From Corallium rubrum (Eukaryota; Cnidaria; Anthozoa; Scleralcyonacea; Coralliidae), in the NCBI GenBank assembly GCA_964035015.1, contig OZ036005.1:12698468-12762467 (forward strand): a stretch of DNA of 64,000 nt, read 5' to 3'. Positions within the stretch are counted from its first letter, which is position 1. Each line of letters starts with the position of its first letter. Made by a program: the position numbers and the translations under genes. Below are positions 22,951 to 32,656 of this stretch, in pieces. Below the pieces are notes generated by a model. That model made no database searches, was not told where the DNA came from, and saw nothing but the letters and a program-made list of their open reading frames with translations.

Positions 22951-23275
22951 AGTAATGAGTAATGATTTATTTAACGTCGTAAACACAGGATGTGGTCGCC
23001 CAATCATCCTAGCCAGAGGCTCATGTTAAAAGTGCACGACATAAACTAAGATCTAAGTGTTGATTTTACGGAGGGAGGAAAACCGCAGAACCCTGCGAAA
23101 AACCCTCGGAGCACAGGAGAGACCAACTAAACTCTACTCACATGAAATTCAAGTTCGAGAACGGAGCTATTCCCAGACGGTCACCCATCCAAGTACTAAC
23201 CCCGTCCAACTGGGCTTAACTACAGCGGTGAGAGGCAGCGCCCTAACAGCACACGCTACCCGTGCTACGCCTGAC
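22951..23275 (-). mobile_element. 5S-rRNA-derived SINE (copy 2), private to duplication copy A
   Basis: Read on the minus strand, AAGCCCAGTTGGACGGGGTT and AGTACTTGGATGGGTGACCG (23171-23220) are almost exactly the 5S rRNA internal region. The body has GGAGGGAGGAAAACCGCAGA on the plus strand, shared with the 33.4-kb element. Copy B has AAGTGAACGCCTGACCAAGG uninterrupted in the equivalent flank, so this is an insertion. Confidence 0.75.
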
Positions 23276-23500
23276 CAAGGCGGCTTGTTTATTATGTCCA
23301 CGACGCTAATATCGACAACGCCTTTTAAACAAAATAATTATGCTTGGAAAGTGAATGAATAATTTCTAGTCCCGCAAGAGTAATCTCAACACCGTCCTCG
23401 TCCTTTATACAATGCCACTTGAATCTTAAAGTCCCTATATAGAAGCCTATCATCATTGGTTCTATTTGAGAATATAAATATGGGACATGTCTTTACAGTG

Positions 23501-23549
23501 ATCAACTCTGATGAAGACACTATATCAGAGTGTTGAAACATTGGGTCAT
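23501..23549 (+). other. hammerhead-like core motif, duplicated upstream of both GPCR genes
   Basis: CTGATGA, then AGACACTATATCAGAGTGTT (able to form ACACT/AGTGT pairs), then GAAAC, five bases, GTC. This has the order of a type-I hammerhead ribozyme core. An extra A before helix II and poor pairing for helix I argue against activity. The same motif is at about 30418-30466. Confidence 0.3.
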
Positions 23550-24171
23550 GAACAGTAACTTTTTAAGTTACGTTTAAAAAACGTTTACTTTTATAATGCC
23601 TTAAAGCGAGTAAAGAGGCTGTGTGGTCACGTTATTTTTAGCAATTCTGGCGCAAATTATCCTAAAGTCACACAAAACCTCACAATAATGATTTTTAAAA
23701 AATGTAAAAACACAAAGAGATCCTAGAAACCTGCACAAAAGTACGGTTGGTCAAAAATTGAGCGATATTGAGAGGGATTGCAAACCGACATCTTGATTTA
23801 TGTTTGGCAAAACAGAAATTAAAATTAGCTGAATTTGTGCGAGGACTCGGTCTGAAATAAGGCAGAACTCCTTCATAGTCGTTAGGTAACTCATATTCCA
23901 ATATTGAATCAATGTACAGTTTTAATTTTAAAGTTTGCAGCTCAGAATTTGAATATAGGAAAAATTTGGCTAAACATAGCGTGACACATGCAGGCAGTCG
24001 TCTTTATTAAACTATATTAGAGCAATATAGATTTTAATTATGGCTTAGAATGTAAATGATTGTTGATCAATTAATGACAGTAAACTTCCTTCTTATTGCG
24101 TCTCTTTTATCGGCTATAGCCGAAAAGCGGTTTTTAAATAAAGAAGAATCATAGCATTTACAGATATAGCC

Positions 24172-25143
24172 ATGGACATCATCGGGCTTAACTCAACACT
24201 AAATAGCACAACGACAGCAAACAACAAGACACACTACTTTTACTTTACGAAAGTGAGTGACGCATTGGGATTTACACTGGTAGGAATTTACGTTCTTTTG
24301 GGTTTACTTGGTGCAGTCGGTAATCTACTCGTTATTCTCGTCGTTTGGAAAAACAAACCAATGCGAAATCCAACCAACTTACTTCTGTCCAGCGTTGCCC
24401 TGTCTGACTTTATATTCATTCTTTTAAGCACACCTTGTAATATTATTGTGCTGGAAATAGAAATCTTTTCACTGGAATTTCAGTTTGTTTCGCATGTATC
24501 ATCTGTTCTCTTCACTGTTATTTCGTCGATTATACTGACTCTGTTAGCGACTCAACGCTACAATGCTTTGATTAACCCGATGAAAATACAGCGAAGACTG
24601 AGCAAACGATGTGCAAAATTTGCGATCTGCCTGATTTGGCTAGGTGCGCTCATTCTAGCGTTTCTTGTGGCGGTGTTCAATTCAAAACAATTAACACAGG
24701 TCCAGGAAGCAGCCGCTTTCGCACAAGCGTACATGGCACCGTATTTCACTTGGTACTTTCTAACTTTTGTCATTCCAGTAGTCGTCACAGCATTTTGCTA
24801 CGGTAAGATAATTATAGGTGTTTATGTAACGAAAACTATTTGCAGCCAAACAACTGGACAGCCACAAGATATATCAAACAAGAAGAAGCTCACTAATATG
24901 TTGTTGTTAATCACACTGGTTTTCATGGCTGCACGGATTCCTTATATTGTTGTTCAGACTTATGCCGCCCTTTTCACGTGGAGATCTCTTCATGCTGACG
25001 TCGTTGCTGTAGTGGCCTGCTTATATAGTCTATCACCTTGTCTAAACCCGATAATTTACGTAGCTTATAATACAAACTACCGAGTAGGTGTGAAGAGGTT
25101 GCTGAGGCGTTGTTTTTGCGAGAATAGGGATGATCAGATATGA
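24172..25143 (+). CDS. rhodopsin-like (class A) GPCR, copy A, tail-truncated
   Basis: 323 aa, single exon. The extracellular N-terminus (res. 1-35) has N-glycosylation sequons (NST twice, NKT). TM1 ~36-60 with GAVGNLLVILVVW; TM2 with SVALSDFIFIL (conserved D); TM3 ends in QRY (TQRYNALINPM) rather than DRY; TM4 IWLGALILAFLVAVF; TM5 FVIPVVVTAFCYGKI (conserved P); TM6 LVFMAARIPYIVV (AARIPY instead of CWxP); TM7 SPCLNPIIYVAY (NPxxY). The cysteine at the top of TM3 that normally forms the ECL1-ECL2 disulphide is absent, and ECL2 has no cysteine. The ligand is unknown; it should act at the plasma membrane through G proteins. Compared with copy B one base is missing near codon 322, giving ATA TGA and removing a 45-residue tail. 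ATG context GCCATGG is strong. Confidence 0.9.
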   Translation: MDIIGLNSTLNSTTTANNKTHYFYFTKVSDALGFTLVGIYVLLGLLGAVGNLLVILVVWKNKPMRNPTNLLLSSVALSDFIFILLSTPCNIIVLEIEIFSLEFQFVSHVSSVLFTVISSIILTLLATQRYNALINPMKIQRRLSKRCAKFAICLIWLGALILAFLVAVFNSKQLTQVQEAAAFAQAYMAPYFTWYFLTFVIPVVVTAFCYGKIIIGVYVTKTICSQTTGQPQDISNKKKLTNMLLLITLVFMAARIPYIVVQTYAALFTWRSLHADVVAVVACLYSLSPCLNPIIYVAYNTNYRVGVKRLLRRCFCENRDDQI

Positions 25144-25410
25144 GCCGGACAACTGGAGGTGGAGCACGCGCCCCAAAGGCCCAAAGTTCCGGACGACCTC
25201 GCTCAAATTGAAACGGAAAAAACCCCACCACAAATGCAAGGGAAGATAATATTCAGGAAAGGCAAGAAACCATTTATTAAATTAGAAATCTTGAAATATC
25301 TATTATAACATAGATGTAATATAACGGCGTTTCTGACTGACTACCGTGCGTGCTCCATAACTCGATGGAGCACGGTAATTTCAAACGTATAACGAGAAGC
25401 TCATTTTTAA

Positions 25411-25758
25411 TCAGCGAAATAAATATCGTTTTCCGTTGTCAAATTTCAAAACATCTGTTTGAACCTCAACAGAAACCAGACATTTAATCCTGGTGTTACA
25501 CTGTGTTCCTATGTTCGGTTTGAGTGGTACTCTACAATTTTCTAGGTTGTCTTCACAAGACAAGTCAGGTGGCTCAGACCTGGCTATCATAACATCCATA
25601 TCTTCTTCTGGTTGTTGTATAAGTGGAACTTGATGTGTATTGGAAGTTGAAGTGAGCGTGTCCACTGTTTCTTGGTTTCTTGGACACAGAATAACAGAGA
25701 AATAAATAAAATCTGACGTATTATAAAGAGCTGCTGTCCTTCTACTAGCCGTTATCAC
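25411..25758 (-). CDS. unrecognised ORF with VSVEVQTD motif
   Basis: 115 codons on the minus strand, with an acidic middle (PEEDMDVMIARSEPPDLSCE) and KCLVSVEVQTDVLKFDNGKR near the end. A short C-x-V-S-x-x-V-Q-T-D-like segment is common in transposase-associated or THAP-type genes, so this may be one exon of such a gene. It begins at the end of duplication copy A. No catalytic motif. Function unknown. Confidence 0.3.
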   Translation of the reverse strand: MITASRRTAALYNTSDFIYFSVILCPRNQETVDTLTSTSNTHQVPLIQQPEEDMDVMIARSEPPDLSCEDNLENCRVPLKPNIGTQCNTRIKCLVSVEVQTDVLKFDNGKRYLFR

Positions 25759-25819
25759 TTATTTGTATTGAATAATCAGCTTAAGAATCGTCCCGGTTAG
25801 GCGGGACAGAGCATCAGAG

Positions 25820-26750
25820 CAGGCCCGCACAGAGACTTAGGGGGGACCGGGGCAAAATAAAGAATTGGGGCCTCCCTTGCAAAAATTTCGCATGCCATTT
25901 TACGGGTAAATCGGATATAAGGATATTTCAAGTGAAAATGTTTCAGTTTTACATGTGAAATGACAACGCAAATTTTCGTAAGGACGTAAAAGATGTGCAT
26001 TTAAAATAAAATCTTTAAGGACAAAATACAGTAAATAATCACTAACATAGAGAAGCAGAAAATATTGTTTGATAACTTTCATTATTTCAATAACACACAC
26101 ACTTTGGCGGATATTGCGCTTTGACGAGTTTGACGGTAACACAGAATAGTAAGACAACCAGAAGTCCGACTCGCGTCGGAACCTTTGAAGTTTATGTCCT
26201 CGCCCATGTCGCCTCGCGCATCTTGATTCCTCGCCATCCGACGCCATTCCACGCAATCCTGGCAAGTTCCCCCGGCATTTTGGAACTTCAAAAGAAGGTT
26301 AAAACTGCTGGGGGAACTTGCCAGGATTGCGTAGGATGGTGTAGAACATTGCGTAGGATCGCGTAGGATGGCGTAAAATATCGTGCATGCGCATTGAAGA
26401 AATGCGGACAAGCTTTCACTCGAGTAGGACTTCTGGTTGTCTTATTCTGTGACGGTAATGCTTTACCGTTTTCAACACCAAAGAGCCTGGGCCGAGGGAA
26501 GACTATAGTCTACGTTCGATTATTCGATTAAATTAAGCAAATTGGTGAACCTTATTTTGTCTTCATCTGTGATATAAAGAAAAACCATATTTGTTCTGAA
26601 GTTGTCGGGAGACCCTCGCCCTACTACAGCCGCTTGGCTACCCCGTCTATCGATACTAGCAATATAATTAGGGGGTCCCTCTCGAGCTGGGGGCCTGGGG
26701 CAAATTGCCCCAGTTCCCCCCCCCCCCCCTCTCTTGGCGGGCCTGCATCG
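25820..26750. mobile_element. candidate DNA element with CAGGCCCGC ends, containing another MITE
   Basis: AGCAGGCCCGCACAGAGACT near 25820 faces CTCTTGGCGGGCCTGC near 26730-26746. Inward on each side lie a GGGG(A/C)C run and 'GGGGCAAA' words (GGACCGGGGCAAA; GCCTGGGGCAAATTGCCCC). No transposase seen. Contains the 26131-26460 MITE. Confidence 0.45.
26131..26460. mobile_element. MITE with about 35-bp arms
   Basis: ACACAGAATAGTAAGACAAC and CAGAAGTCC face GGACTTCTGGTTGTCTTATT and CTGTGACGG. A second pair inside (GCAATCCTGGCAAGTTCCCC / GGGGAACTTGCCAGGATTGC) makes most of the element foldable. No coding capacity. Confidence 0.7.
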
Positions 26751-27167
26751 AGCATTTACATATTATGATTGATCGAGCTAGGAAACCGGGATTCTGGTTA
26801 GGCGTGACGGGATAAAAACCTCCCGGCAAACACATTCTTCATATAAACGAAATGAGATAAATAAAGGGAAAATATTGTAGCGATGCGATCCGTCCCGTCC
26901 TGCCTTCCATGTAAACAGCCTCTTCAAATTAGTCTTAGTCTTATTAGAGTTGCAAAATTTATTGTATACCCTAAAAATTACATATGGTTACATCTTATGA
27001 AGAGTGAATAACAAAGAAAAGATTAGAAAATACAAATTGTATATCATTGTATTTACGACTTGTAGTCTAGGAATGTCAATTATCTTTTATGGGGACGCCT
27101 TGGAACGGAAAACCAAGAGGCGCACTGGGAAATTTTCCGGTCTCCCGGTGGGCCAGTCCGTCTCTGT
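26751..27167. other. spacer between duplication copies, no gene recognised
   Basis: Unassigned sequence ending in CGCCTTGGAACGGAAAACCA and TCTCCCGGTGGGCCAGTCC before the duplication breakpoint at about 27168. Confidence 0.5.
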
Positions 27168-28257
27168 CGTGAGAGTTCGCCAAGTCGTAAAGAAGATAAT
27201 CAAAGAATGCGTCGCCTGCCAGAAGATAGAAGGGAAATCGTATGGTGTACCATGTGCCCTCCTTTATCACCGTTTCGACTCACCGATGAATTCGTCTTTA
27301 CTAGAATTAGTCTTGACTATGCTGGTCCATTGTTTGTTAAGGACATTTACACCAACGAAGAAATGAACAAAGCTTACATTGCGCTCTACACGTGTGCCAG
27401 CAGCCGAGCCCTACACCTTGATTTAGTTCCTGACATGTCGTCACAAGCCTTCTTGCGCAGCTTTAAACGTTTCATTAGAAGAAGAGGAATTCCTGCCAAC
27501 GTTTTATCTGACAAAGCGAAAACGTTCAAGAGTGCCGAAGTGGACGAATACACTAGATCCCTTGGAGTGAAATGGAACTTCAATGTTGAAGGAGTCCCAT
27601 GGTGGGGAGGGTTTTTTGAGCGTATGGTGAAATCAGTGAAACGTTGCCTCAAGAAAGCCATAGGAACAGCGAAACTTACATACGAAGAACTATTGACTGT
27701 GCTGATCGAAGTAGAAACAGTTTTAAACTCACGTCCGCTGACGTACGTATACGATGAAGCAACAGAAGCCTTGACACCATCCCATCTAGTCCTTGGAAAA
27801 CGTCTCTTGAGAACTGCTAAGAGTCGCAACCTTGAAAATTTAACAGAAGTAGATCCAGAACGTCGCGAAATACTGAAACGATCGAGAGAAACACTTGGGG
27901 TTGGTTTTGAACCATTTCTGGAACAGATGGCGTAAAGAGTACCTAACGGAACTGGGAGAGCACCACAGACAGAGCGGCAGAAGTGGAAAGACAGCCGAGG
28001 TTGGAGATGTGGTTTGCGTTTACGAAGACAAGATACCCCGACAGTTATGGAAGTTAGCAAAGATTACATATCTTATCGTTGGAAGAGATGGGAACGTCAG
28101 AGCCGCAGAGTTGAAAGTATGTGATAAGTCGGGAAGAGTAATAGAGATGCGACGACCACTGCAAAAGTTATTTCCATTGGAAGTGAAAACCTTTAACAAG
28201 GACGAACAAGAATTTTCTATTGCATTTATCGAACACACTAAGATAGAGAACTCTTAG
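27168..28257 (+). pseudogene. BEL/Pao integrase fragment (duplicate)
   Basis: The open frame 27207-27935 carries ISLDYAGPLF (G to S change beside the catalytic D), VLSDKAKTFKS and WGGFFERMVKSVK, with the same SDK variant as copy A. It then shifts to the C-terminal domain frame (YLTELGEHHRQ ... VCVYEDKIPRQLWKLA), ending at 28257. There is no gag, protease or RT in this copy because the duplication breakpoint falls inside the integrase. Confidence 0.85.
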
Positions 28258-28297
28258 AAGTTATTGTTTATGTTGATAGACTTCCTGTCCATCAAGT

Positions 28298-28335
<38 letters not shown>
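28298..28335 (+). repeat. 38-base poly(G) run at the PPT/LTR junction
   Basis: AAGT followed by 38 consecutive G, ending exactly where the LTR begins (TGTTATG). Copy A has shorter, interrupted G-runs in this place. Confidence 0.9.
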
Positions 28336-28336
<1 letters not shown>

Positions 28337-28520
28337 GTTATGAATTAACACGCGTGACCTTCACGCGTGGAGTCATGTGACTTGTAATTTTGCACGTTGT
28401 TGTTGATTGCACTTGGCAGTTCATGCCTTCGAAGTGTACGACCGAAAGATTGAGTCATTAAACATTGAAAACGAGTGTAGAAGTGGATGTTTATGAGTAC
28501 AGAATCCACAAAATAAAACA
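28336..28520 (+). repeat. BEL/Pao LTR (duplicate)
   Basis: 185 bases, nearly identical to 22410-22594, ending ACAAAATAAAACA, followed by the same TACCCCTAAAGAGCG flank. Confidence 0.9.
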
Positions 28521-28880
28521 TACCCCTAAAGAGCGTTTAATGATATTTTTAATTCGAAAATGGCAAAAAGTCAACTCTATAAGATTAAAAACGAGATACT
28601 ATGGGGAGTATTAGAATTAAAAAAATTAATTACAAAGGCGCCGCTTTTTGTCATAAAGTTGAGACGCGGCTATATATATATGTATAAAGTATAGCAGCTG
28701 GACAAATATCTGTCAACCCGGTTTTGTTTTGTTTTTAATACTGAACTTTTTATGTGATCAGATGTGGCCATGGCTGACACTCTAATGTTCACCAGAGTGT
28801 GAAGTATATCCGCTACATCCATCCTTCGATGCAGGCTTTGATCAGTCTCTCCGCGTTTTGCCAGTAGCCCAAGTGAACGC

Positions 28881-29398
28881 CAACCTCGTCCCCAGGGCAT
28901 TTTGCCTCCACGTTGGGAGGTCGGCGAAAATGGCCCTGGCATCGGCTGGTCGATTCTATAATCGGATTGGCCGGTTTAAAAAACTTGATTAATTCAGATA
29001 CAGTGTAATTTATTCATCAAAATATGAATTGCAATACATCCACTCTGCGAAGTTCATCCAACGAATTGTAACGATAGCTTTGGTTAAAGTCAAGAACAAC
29101 ATTAGATATATGTTTCTTCCCGACATTTAAATGTATCCTGGTAATCGTGGGGAGTATCATGATGAATAATGCTAGCCAGTTGCATTTATGATAAAGGTTC
29201 ACATGAGTGATTCGGCAGAGCGTTAAATATTTATTATTTATTATTCATGTATACGTATTATACAGAAACGAAACACAAAGACCGCATAAATTTTCTTGCC
29301 AAAACACCCCAAAATTCTGGGTGTCACGTGACCAGCCGATGCCAGGGCATTTTCGCCGACTCCCAACGTGGAGGGAAAATGCCCTGGGGACGAGGTTG
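28881..29398. mobile_element. MULE-like MITE with long TIRs and 10-11-bp target-site duplication
   Basis: Left end CAACCTCGTCCCCAGGGCAT and right end ATGCCCTGGGGACGAGGTTG; the arms extend about 70 bases (CCACGTTGGGAG, GGCGAAAATG, GCATCGGCTGGTC and complements). Flanked on both sides by AAGTGAACGC. A duplication of 9-11 bases plus long TIRs is typical of Mutator-like elements. Copy A of the segmental duplication lacks it. Confidence 0.75.
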
Positions 29399-29473
29399 AA
29401 GTGAACGCCTGACCAAGGCGGCTTGTTTATTATGTCCACGACGCTAATCTCGACGACGCCTTTTAAACAAAAT

Positions 29474-29797
29474 TGTGAAATTCTTTACTAATTCATGAGT
29501 TTTGCAGCCAATCCAATTTCAGAAATTATATCACATGCATACCCCTGTAAACCCCATACAAAATAAAACCAATGATGCTAATTAGTTACAACCACTAGTG
29601 GATGTATACTCTTCTGTTACAACCACTAGTGCTTGTAACTAATTAGCATCTCAATATCCCAAAGGGATTTTTACTATTTATTCATTTCACAAGTTGTTTA
29701 CAACACTCGCGTCCTTGTTGTATTGAATATACAATCACTCGCCTTCGGCTCGTGATTGTATATTCAATACAACACGGCCGCTCGTGTTGTAAACATT
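29474..29797. mobile_element. palindrome-rich insertion private to duplication copy B
   Basis: Absent from copy A at the matching position (AACAAAATAATTATGC). Contains two hairpins: 29574-29650 (GATGCTAATTAGTTACAA ... TTGTAACTAATTAGCATC) and 29696-29794 (GTTTACAACACTCG ... CGTGTTGTAAAC, centre CTCGCCTTCGGCTCG). Confidence 0.65.
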
Positions 29798-29884
29798 ACG
29801 AATTATGCTTGGAAAGTGAATGAATAATTTCTTGTCCCGCAAGAGTAATCTCAACACCGTCCTTGTCCTTTATACAATGCCACT

Positions 29885-30340
29885 TATAGCATTTTCACGT
29901 TTTCAGGGCTACGCCAACTCAATAAAATATAAGAACTGTTGTTCGATATTACATGATTTTAAAAAGTCATTAAAGTGCCTATGAAATGAAATTAAGTTTG
30001 TCTTGTTTCAAAGAACACTAAAATGATAGAGTACCATATTGTTTCGTTCTTGAGATATTTCAGTTTGCTTGATGTAAATGTCGTATGTTGCGACATCACA
30101 CGTCCATAATGATTATCGGAAAACGTTATATATCTTTGCTATGTGGCTCGATACATGCACCTATATAGTATTTAACTCTGGCTAACGCGACTGAGACAAT
30201 TTTACTCGTCAAGCGAGAATTCCCAGGCTCCAAAGCGTTACCTGGGTACTATTTAGGTTGGGGTTAAACTAACTCAGTTAACTGTGACTTCTTTAAATTT
30301 TGAATTTCATGTTGCTTTTTTGTTTCGCCGTCGTCGTTGT
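29885..30340. mobile_element. 455-bp insertion of unknown type private to copy B
   Basis: Copy A reads CCACTTGAATCTTAAAG. Copy B has about 455 extra bases between CCACTT and GAATCTTAAAG, starting ATAGCATTTTCACG and ending GCCGTCGTCGTTGTT. No ORF or terminal repeat recognised. Confidence 0.6.
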
Positions 30341-30511
30341 TGAATCTTAAAGTCTCTATATAGAAGCCTATCATCAATAGTTCTATTGGGGAATATAAAT
30401 ATGGGACATGTCTTCAAAGTGATCAACTCTGATGAAGACACTATATTAGAGTGTTGAAACATTGGGTCATGAACAGTAACTTTTTAAGTTACGTTTAAAA
30501 AAGGGTTACTT

Positions 30512-30834
30512 TTATAATGCCTTAAAGCCGTATAAATAGGTTTTGGTCACGTTATTTTTAGCAATTCTGGCACAAATTATCCTAAAGTCACACAAAACCT
30601 CACAATAACGATTTTTAAAAATATAAAAACACAAAGAGATCCCAGAAACCTGCACAGAAGTACGGTTGGTCAAAAATTGAGCGAGATTGAGAGGGATTGC
30701 ATACCGACATCTTGATTTCTGTTTGGCAAAACAGAAATCAAAATTAGCTGAATTTGTGCGAGAACTCGGTCTGAAATAAGGCAGAACTCCTTCATAGTCG
30801 TTAGGTAACTCATATTCCAATATTGAGTCAATGT
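30512..30834 (-). other. weak minus-strand ORF shared by both duplication copies
   Basis: A 102-codon frame (MEYELPNDYEGVLPYFRPSS ...). The matching stretch at 23695-23901 is 68 codons, shortened by a small change. It lies just 5' of the GPCR genes. Conserved openness may only reflect recent duplication. No domain recognised. Confidence 0.2.
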
Positions 30835-31081
30835 ACAGTTTTAATTTTAAAGTTTGCAGCTCGGAATTTGAATATAGGAAAAATTTGGCTAAACATAGCG
30901 TGACACATGCAGTCGTCTTTATTAAACTATATTAGAGCAATATATATTTATGGCTTAGAATGTAAATGATTGTTGATCAATTAATGACAGTAAACTTCCT
31001 TCTTATTGCGTCTCTTTTATCGGCTATAGCCGAAAAGCGGTTTTTAAATTAAGAAAAATCATAGCATTTACAGATATAGCC

Positions 31082-32188
31082 ATGGACATCATCGGTCTTA
31101 ACTCAACGCTGAATAGCACGACAGCAAACAACAAGACACACTACTTTTACTTTACGAAAGTGAGTGACGCATTGGGATTTACACTGGTAGGAATTTACGT
31201 TCTTTTGGGTTTACTTGGTGCAGTCGGTAATCTACTCGTTATTCTCGTCGTTTGGAAAAACAAACCAATGCGAAATCCAACCAATTTACGTCTGTCCAGC
31301 GTTGCCCTGTCTGACTTTATATTCATTCTTTTAAGCACACCTTGTAATATTATTGTGCTGGAAATAGAAATCTTTTCACTGGAATTTCAGTTTGTTTCGC
31401 ATGTATCATCTGTTCTCTTCACTGTTATTTCGTCGATTATACTGACTCTGTTAGCAACTCAACGCTACAATGCTTTGGTTAACCCGATGAAAATACAGCG
31501 AAGATTGAGCAAACGACGTGCAAAATTTGCGATCTGCCTGATTTGGCTAGGTGCGCTCATTCTAGCGTCTCTTGTGGCGGTGTTCGCTGCAAAAAAATTA
31601 ACACAGGTCCAGGAAGCAGCCGCTTTCGCACAAGCGTACATGGCATCGCATTTCACTTGGTACATTCTAACTTTTGTCATTCCTGTAGTCGTCACAGCAT
31701 TTTGCTATGGTAAGATAATTATAGGTGTTTATGTAACGAAAACTATTTGCAGCCAAACAACTGGACAGTCACAAGATATATCAAACAAGAAGAAGCTCAC
31801 TAATATGTTGTTGTTAATCACACTTGTTTTCATGGCTGCACGGATTCCTTATATTGTTGTCCAGACTTATGCTGCCCTTTTTACGTGGAGATCTCTTCAT
31901 GCTGACGTCGTTGCTGTAGTGAGCTGTGTATATAATCTATCACCTTGTCTAAACCCGATAATTTACGTAGCTTATAATACAAACTACCGAGAAGGTGTGA
32001 AGAGGTTGCTGAGGCGTTGTTTTTGCGAGAAGAGGGATGATCAGAATATGAGCCGGACAACTGGAGGTGGAGCACGCGCCCCAAAGGCCCGAAGTTCCGG
32101 ACGACCTCCCTCAAATTTAAACGGAAAAAACCCCACCACAAATGCAAGGGAATATAATATTCAGGAAAGGCAAGAAACCATTTATTAA
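31082..32188 (+). CDS. rhodopsin-like (class A) GPCR, copy B, full tail
   Basis: 368 aa, single exon, intact and the best candidate for a working receptor in the window. Same seven-helix layout as copy A: GAVGNLLVILVVW (TM1), ALSDFIFIL (TM2), QRYNALVNPM (TM3 end), IWLGALILASLVAVF (TM4), IPVVVTAFCYGKI (TM5), AARIPYIVV (TM6), SPCLNPIIYVAY (TM7). ICL3 carries ICSQTTGQSQDISNKKKL. The 60-residue cytoplasmic tail has a likely palmitoylation cysteine pair (RRCFC) and a Gly/Pro/Arg-rich segment (TTGGGARAPKARSSGRPPSN) lost in copy A. Differences from A include a two-codon change in the N-terminus (TTAN), L to R in the TM1-TM2 loop, and AAKK for NSKQ in ECL2. QRY replaces DRY and the TM3/ECL2 disulphide cysteines are missing, as in copy A. 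Ligand unknown. Confidence 0.9.
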   Translation: MDIIGLNSTLNSTTANNKTHYFYFTKVSDALGFTLVGIYVLLGLLGAVGNLLVILVVWKNKPMRNPTNLRLSSVALSDFIFILLSTPCNIIVLEIEIFSLEFQFVSHVSSVLFTVISSIILTLLATQRYNALVNPMKIQRRLSKRRAKFAICLIWLGALILASLVAVFAAKKLTQVQEAAAFAQAYMASHFTWYILTFVIPVVVTAFCYGKIIIGVYVTKTICSQTTGQSQDISNKKKLTNMLLLITLVFMAARIPYIVVQTYAALFTWRSLHADVVAVVSCVYNLSPCLNPIIYVAYNTNYREGVKRLLRRCFCEKRDDQNMSRTTGGGARAPKARSSGRPPSNLNGKNPTTNAREYNIQERQETIY

Positions 32189-32244
32189 TTTAGAAATCTT
32201 GAAATATCTAGTATAACATAGATGTAATATAACGGCGTTTCTGA

Positions 32245-32290
32245 CTGACTACCGTGCGTGCTCCACAACTCGATGGAGCACGGTAATTTC
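32245..32290. repeat. short hairpin with GTGCTCC ends (also at 25345-25378)
   Basis: ACCGTGCGTGCTCCACAACT and CGATGGAGCACGGT can pair; present in both duplication copies. The same end sequence (GCTCCAT..GTTATGGATGC) bounds the MITE at 32379-32520, so this may be a minimal or excised relative. Confidence 0.5.
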
Positions 32291-32378
32291 AAACGTATAA
32301 TGAGAAGCTTATTTTTAATCAGCGAAATAAATAACGTTTTCCGTTGTCTGTTATGAAAGAACTGATTCATGGTTTGGC

Positions 32379-32520
32379 GGGCTCCATTGAGTTATGGATG
32401 CACAGATGCACTTGGGAAGTTGGAAAGCAGGCTAGGCCTCGGCTACGCCTCCACCAACTCTTACGCATTTTTCTTGCTCTCCCAAATTCCCGCGTGCATC
32501 CATAACACGATGGAGCACGC
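32379..32520. mobile_element. MITE with GCTCCATTGAGTTATGGATGC ends
   Basis: GGGCTCCATTGAGTTATGGA and TGCAC face GTGCATCCATAACACGATGG and AGCACGC. Inside, TTGGGAAG..GGC and GCC..CTCCCAA extend the fold. 142 bases, just after the segmental duplication ends. Confidence 0.65.
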
Positions 32521-32656
32521 TAACTTAAATAAAATATTTATATATCACATTACATTATGTTCAACAACTTGTTTTAACTTTAAAAAATAAGCGACAAAAA
32601 TATTTTTTTTAAAATAAGCCCTAAGGTCGCGGTCGACATCTACGTTAGAACCTAGT

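Larger units (their letters stand above)
21203..25436. repeat. segmental duplication, copy A
   Basis: From CGTAAAGAAGATAATCAAAG (BEL integrase) through the 3' LTR, its host flank, and a GPCR gene to CGAAATAAATATCGTTTTCC. Copy B is 27168-32348 in the same orientation. Copy A has a private 5S-SINE insertion at about 22951-23272. Shared flank outside the LTR excludes two independent retrotransposition events. Confidence 0.85.
27168..32348. repeat. segmental duplication, copy B
   Basis: Same order as copy A: BEL integrase 3' part, PPT, LTR, host flank, GPCR. Private insertions in B: MULE-like MITE (28881-29398), palindrome-rich insertion (about 29474-29797) and about 455 bases at 29885-30340. 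The lysine-rich stretch in the copy A integrase is absent here, so copy B keeps the ancestral reading (LTEVDPERREILKRSR). Confidence 0.85.

Noticed and set aside
23171..23220. Functional 5S rRNA gene
   Set aside because: Only the internal region is 5S-like; the 5' and 3' parts and terminator are missing and it is embedded in a dispersed repeat.
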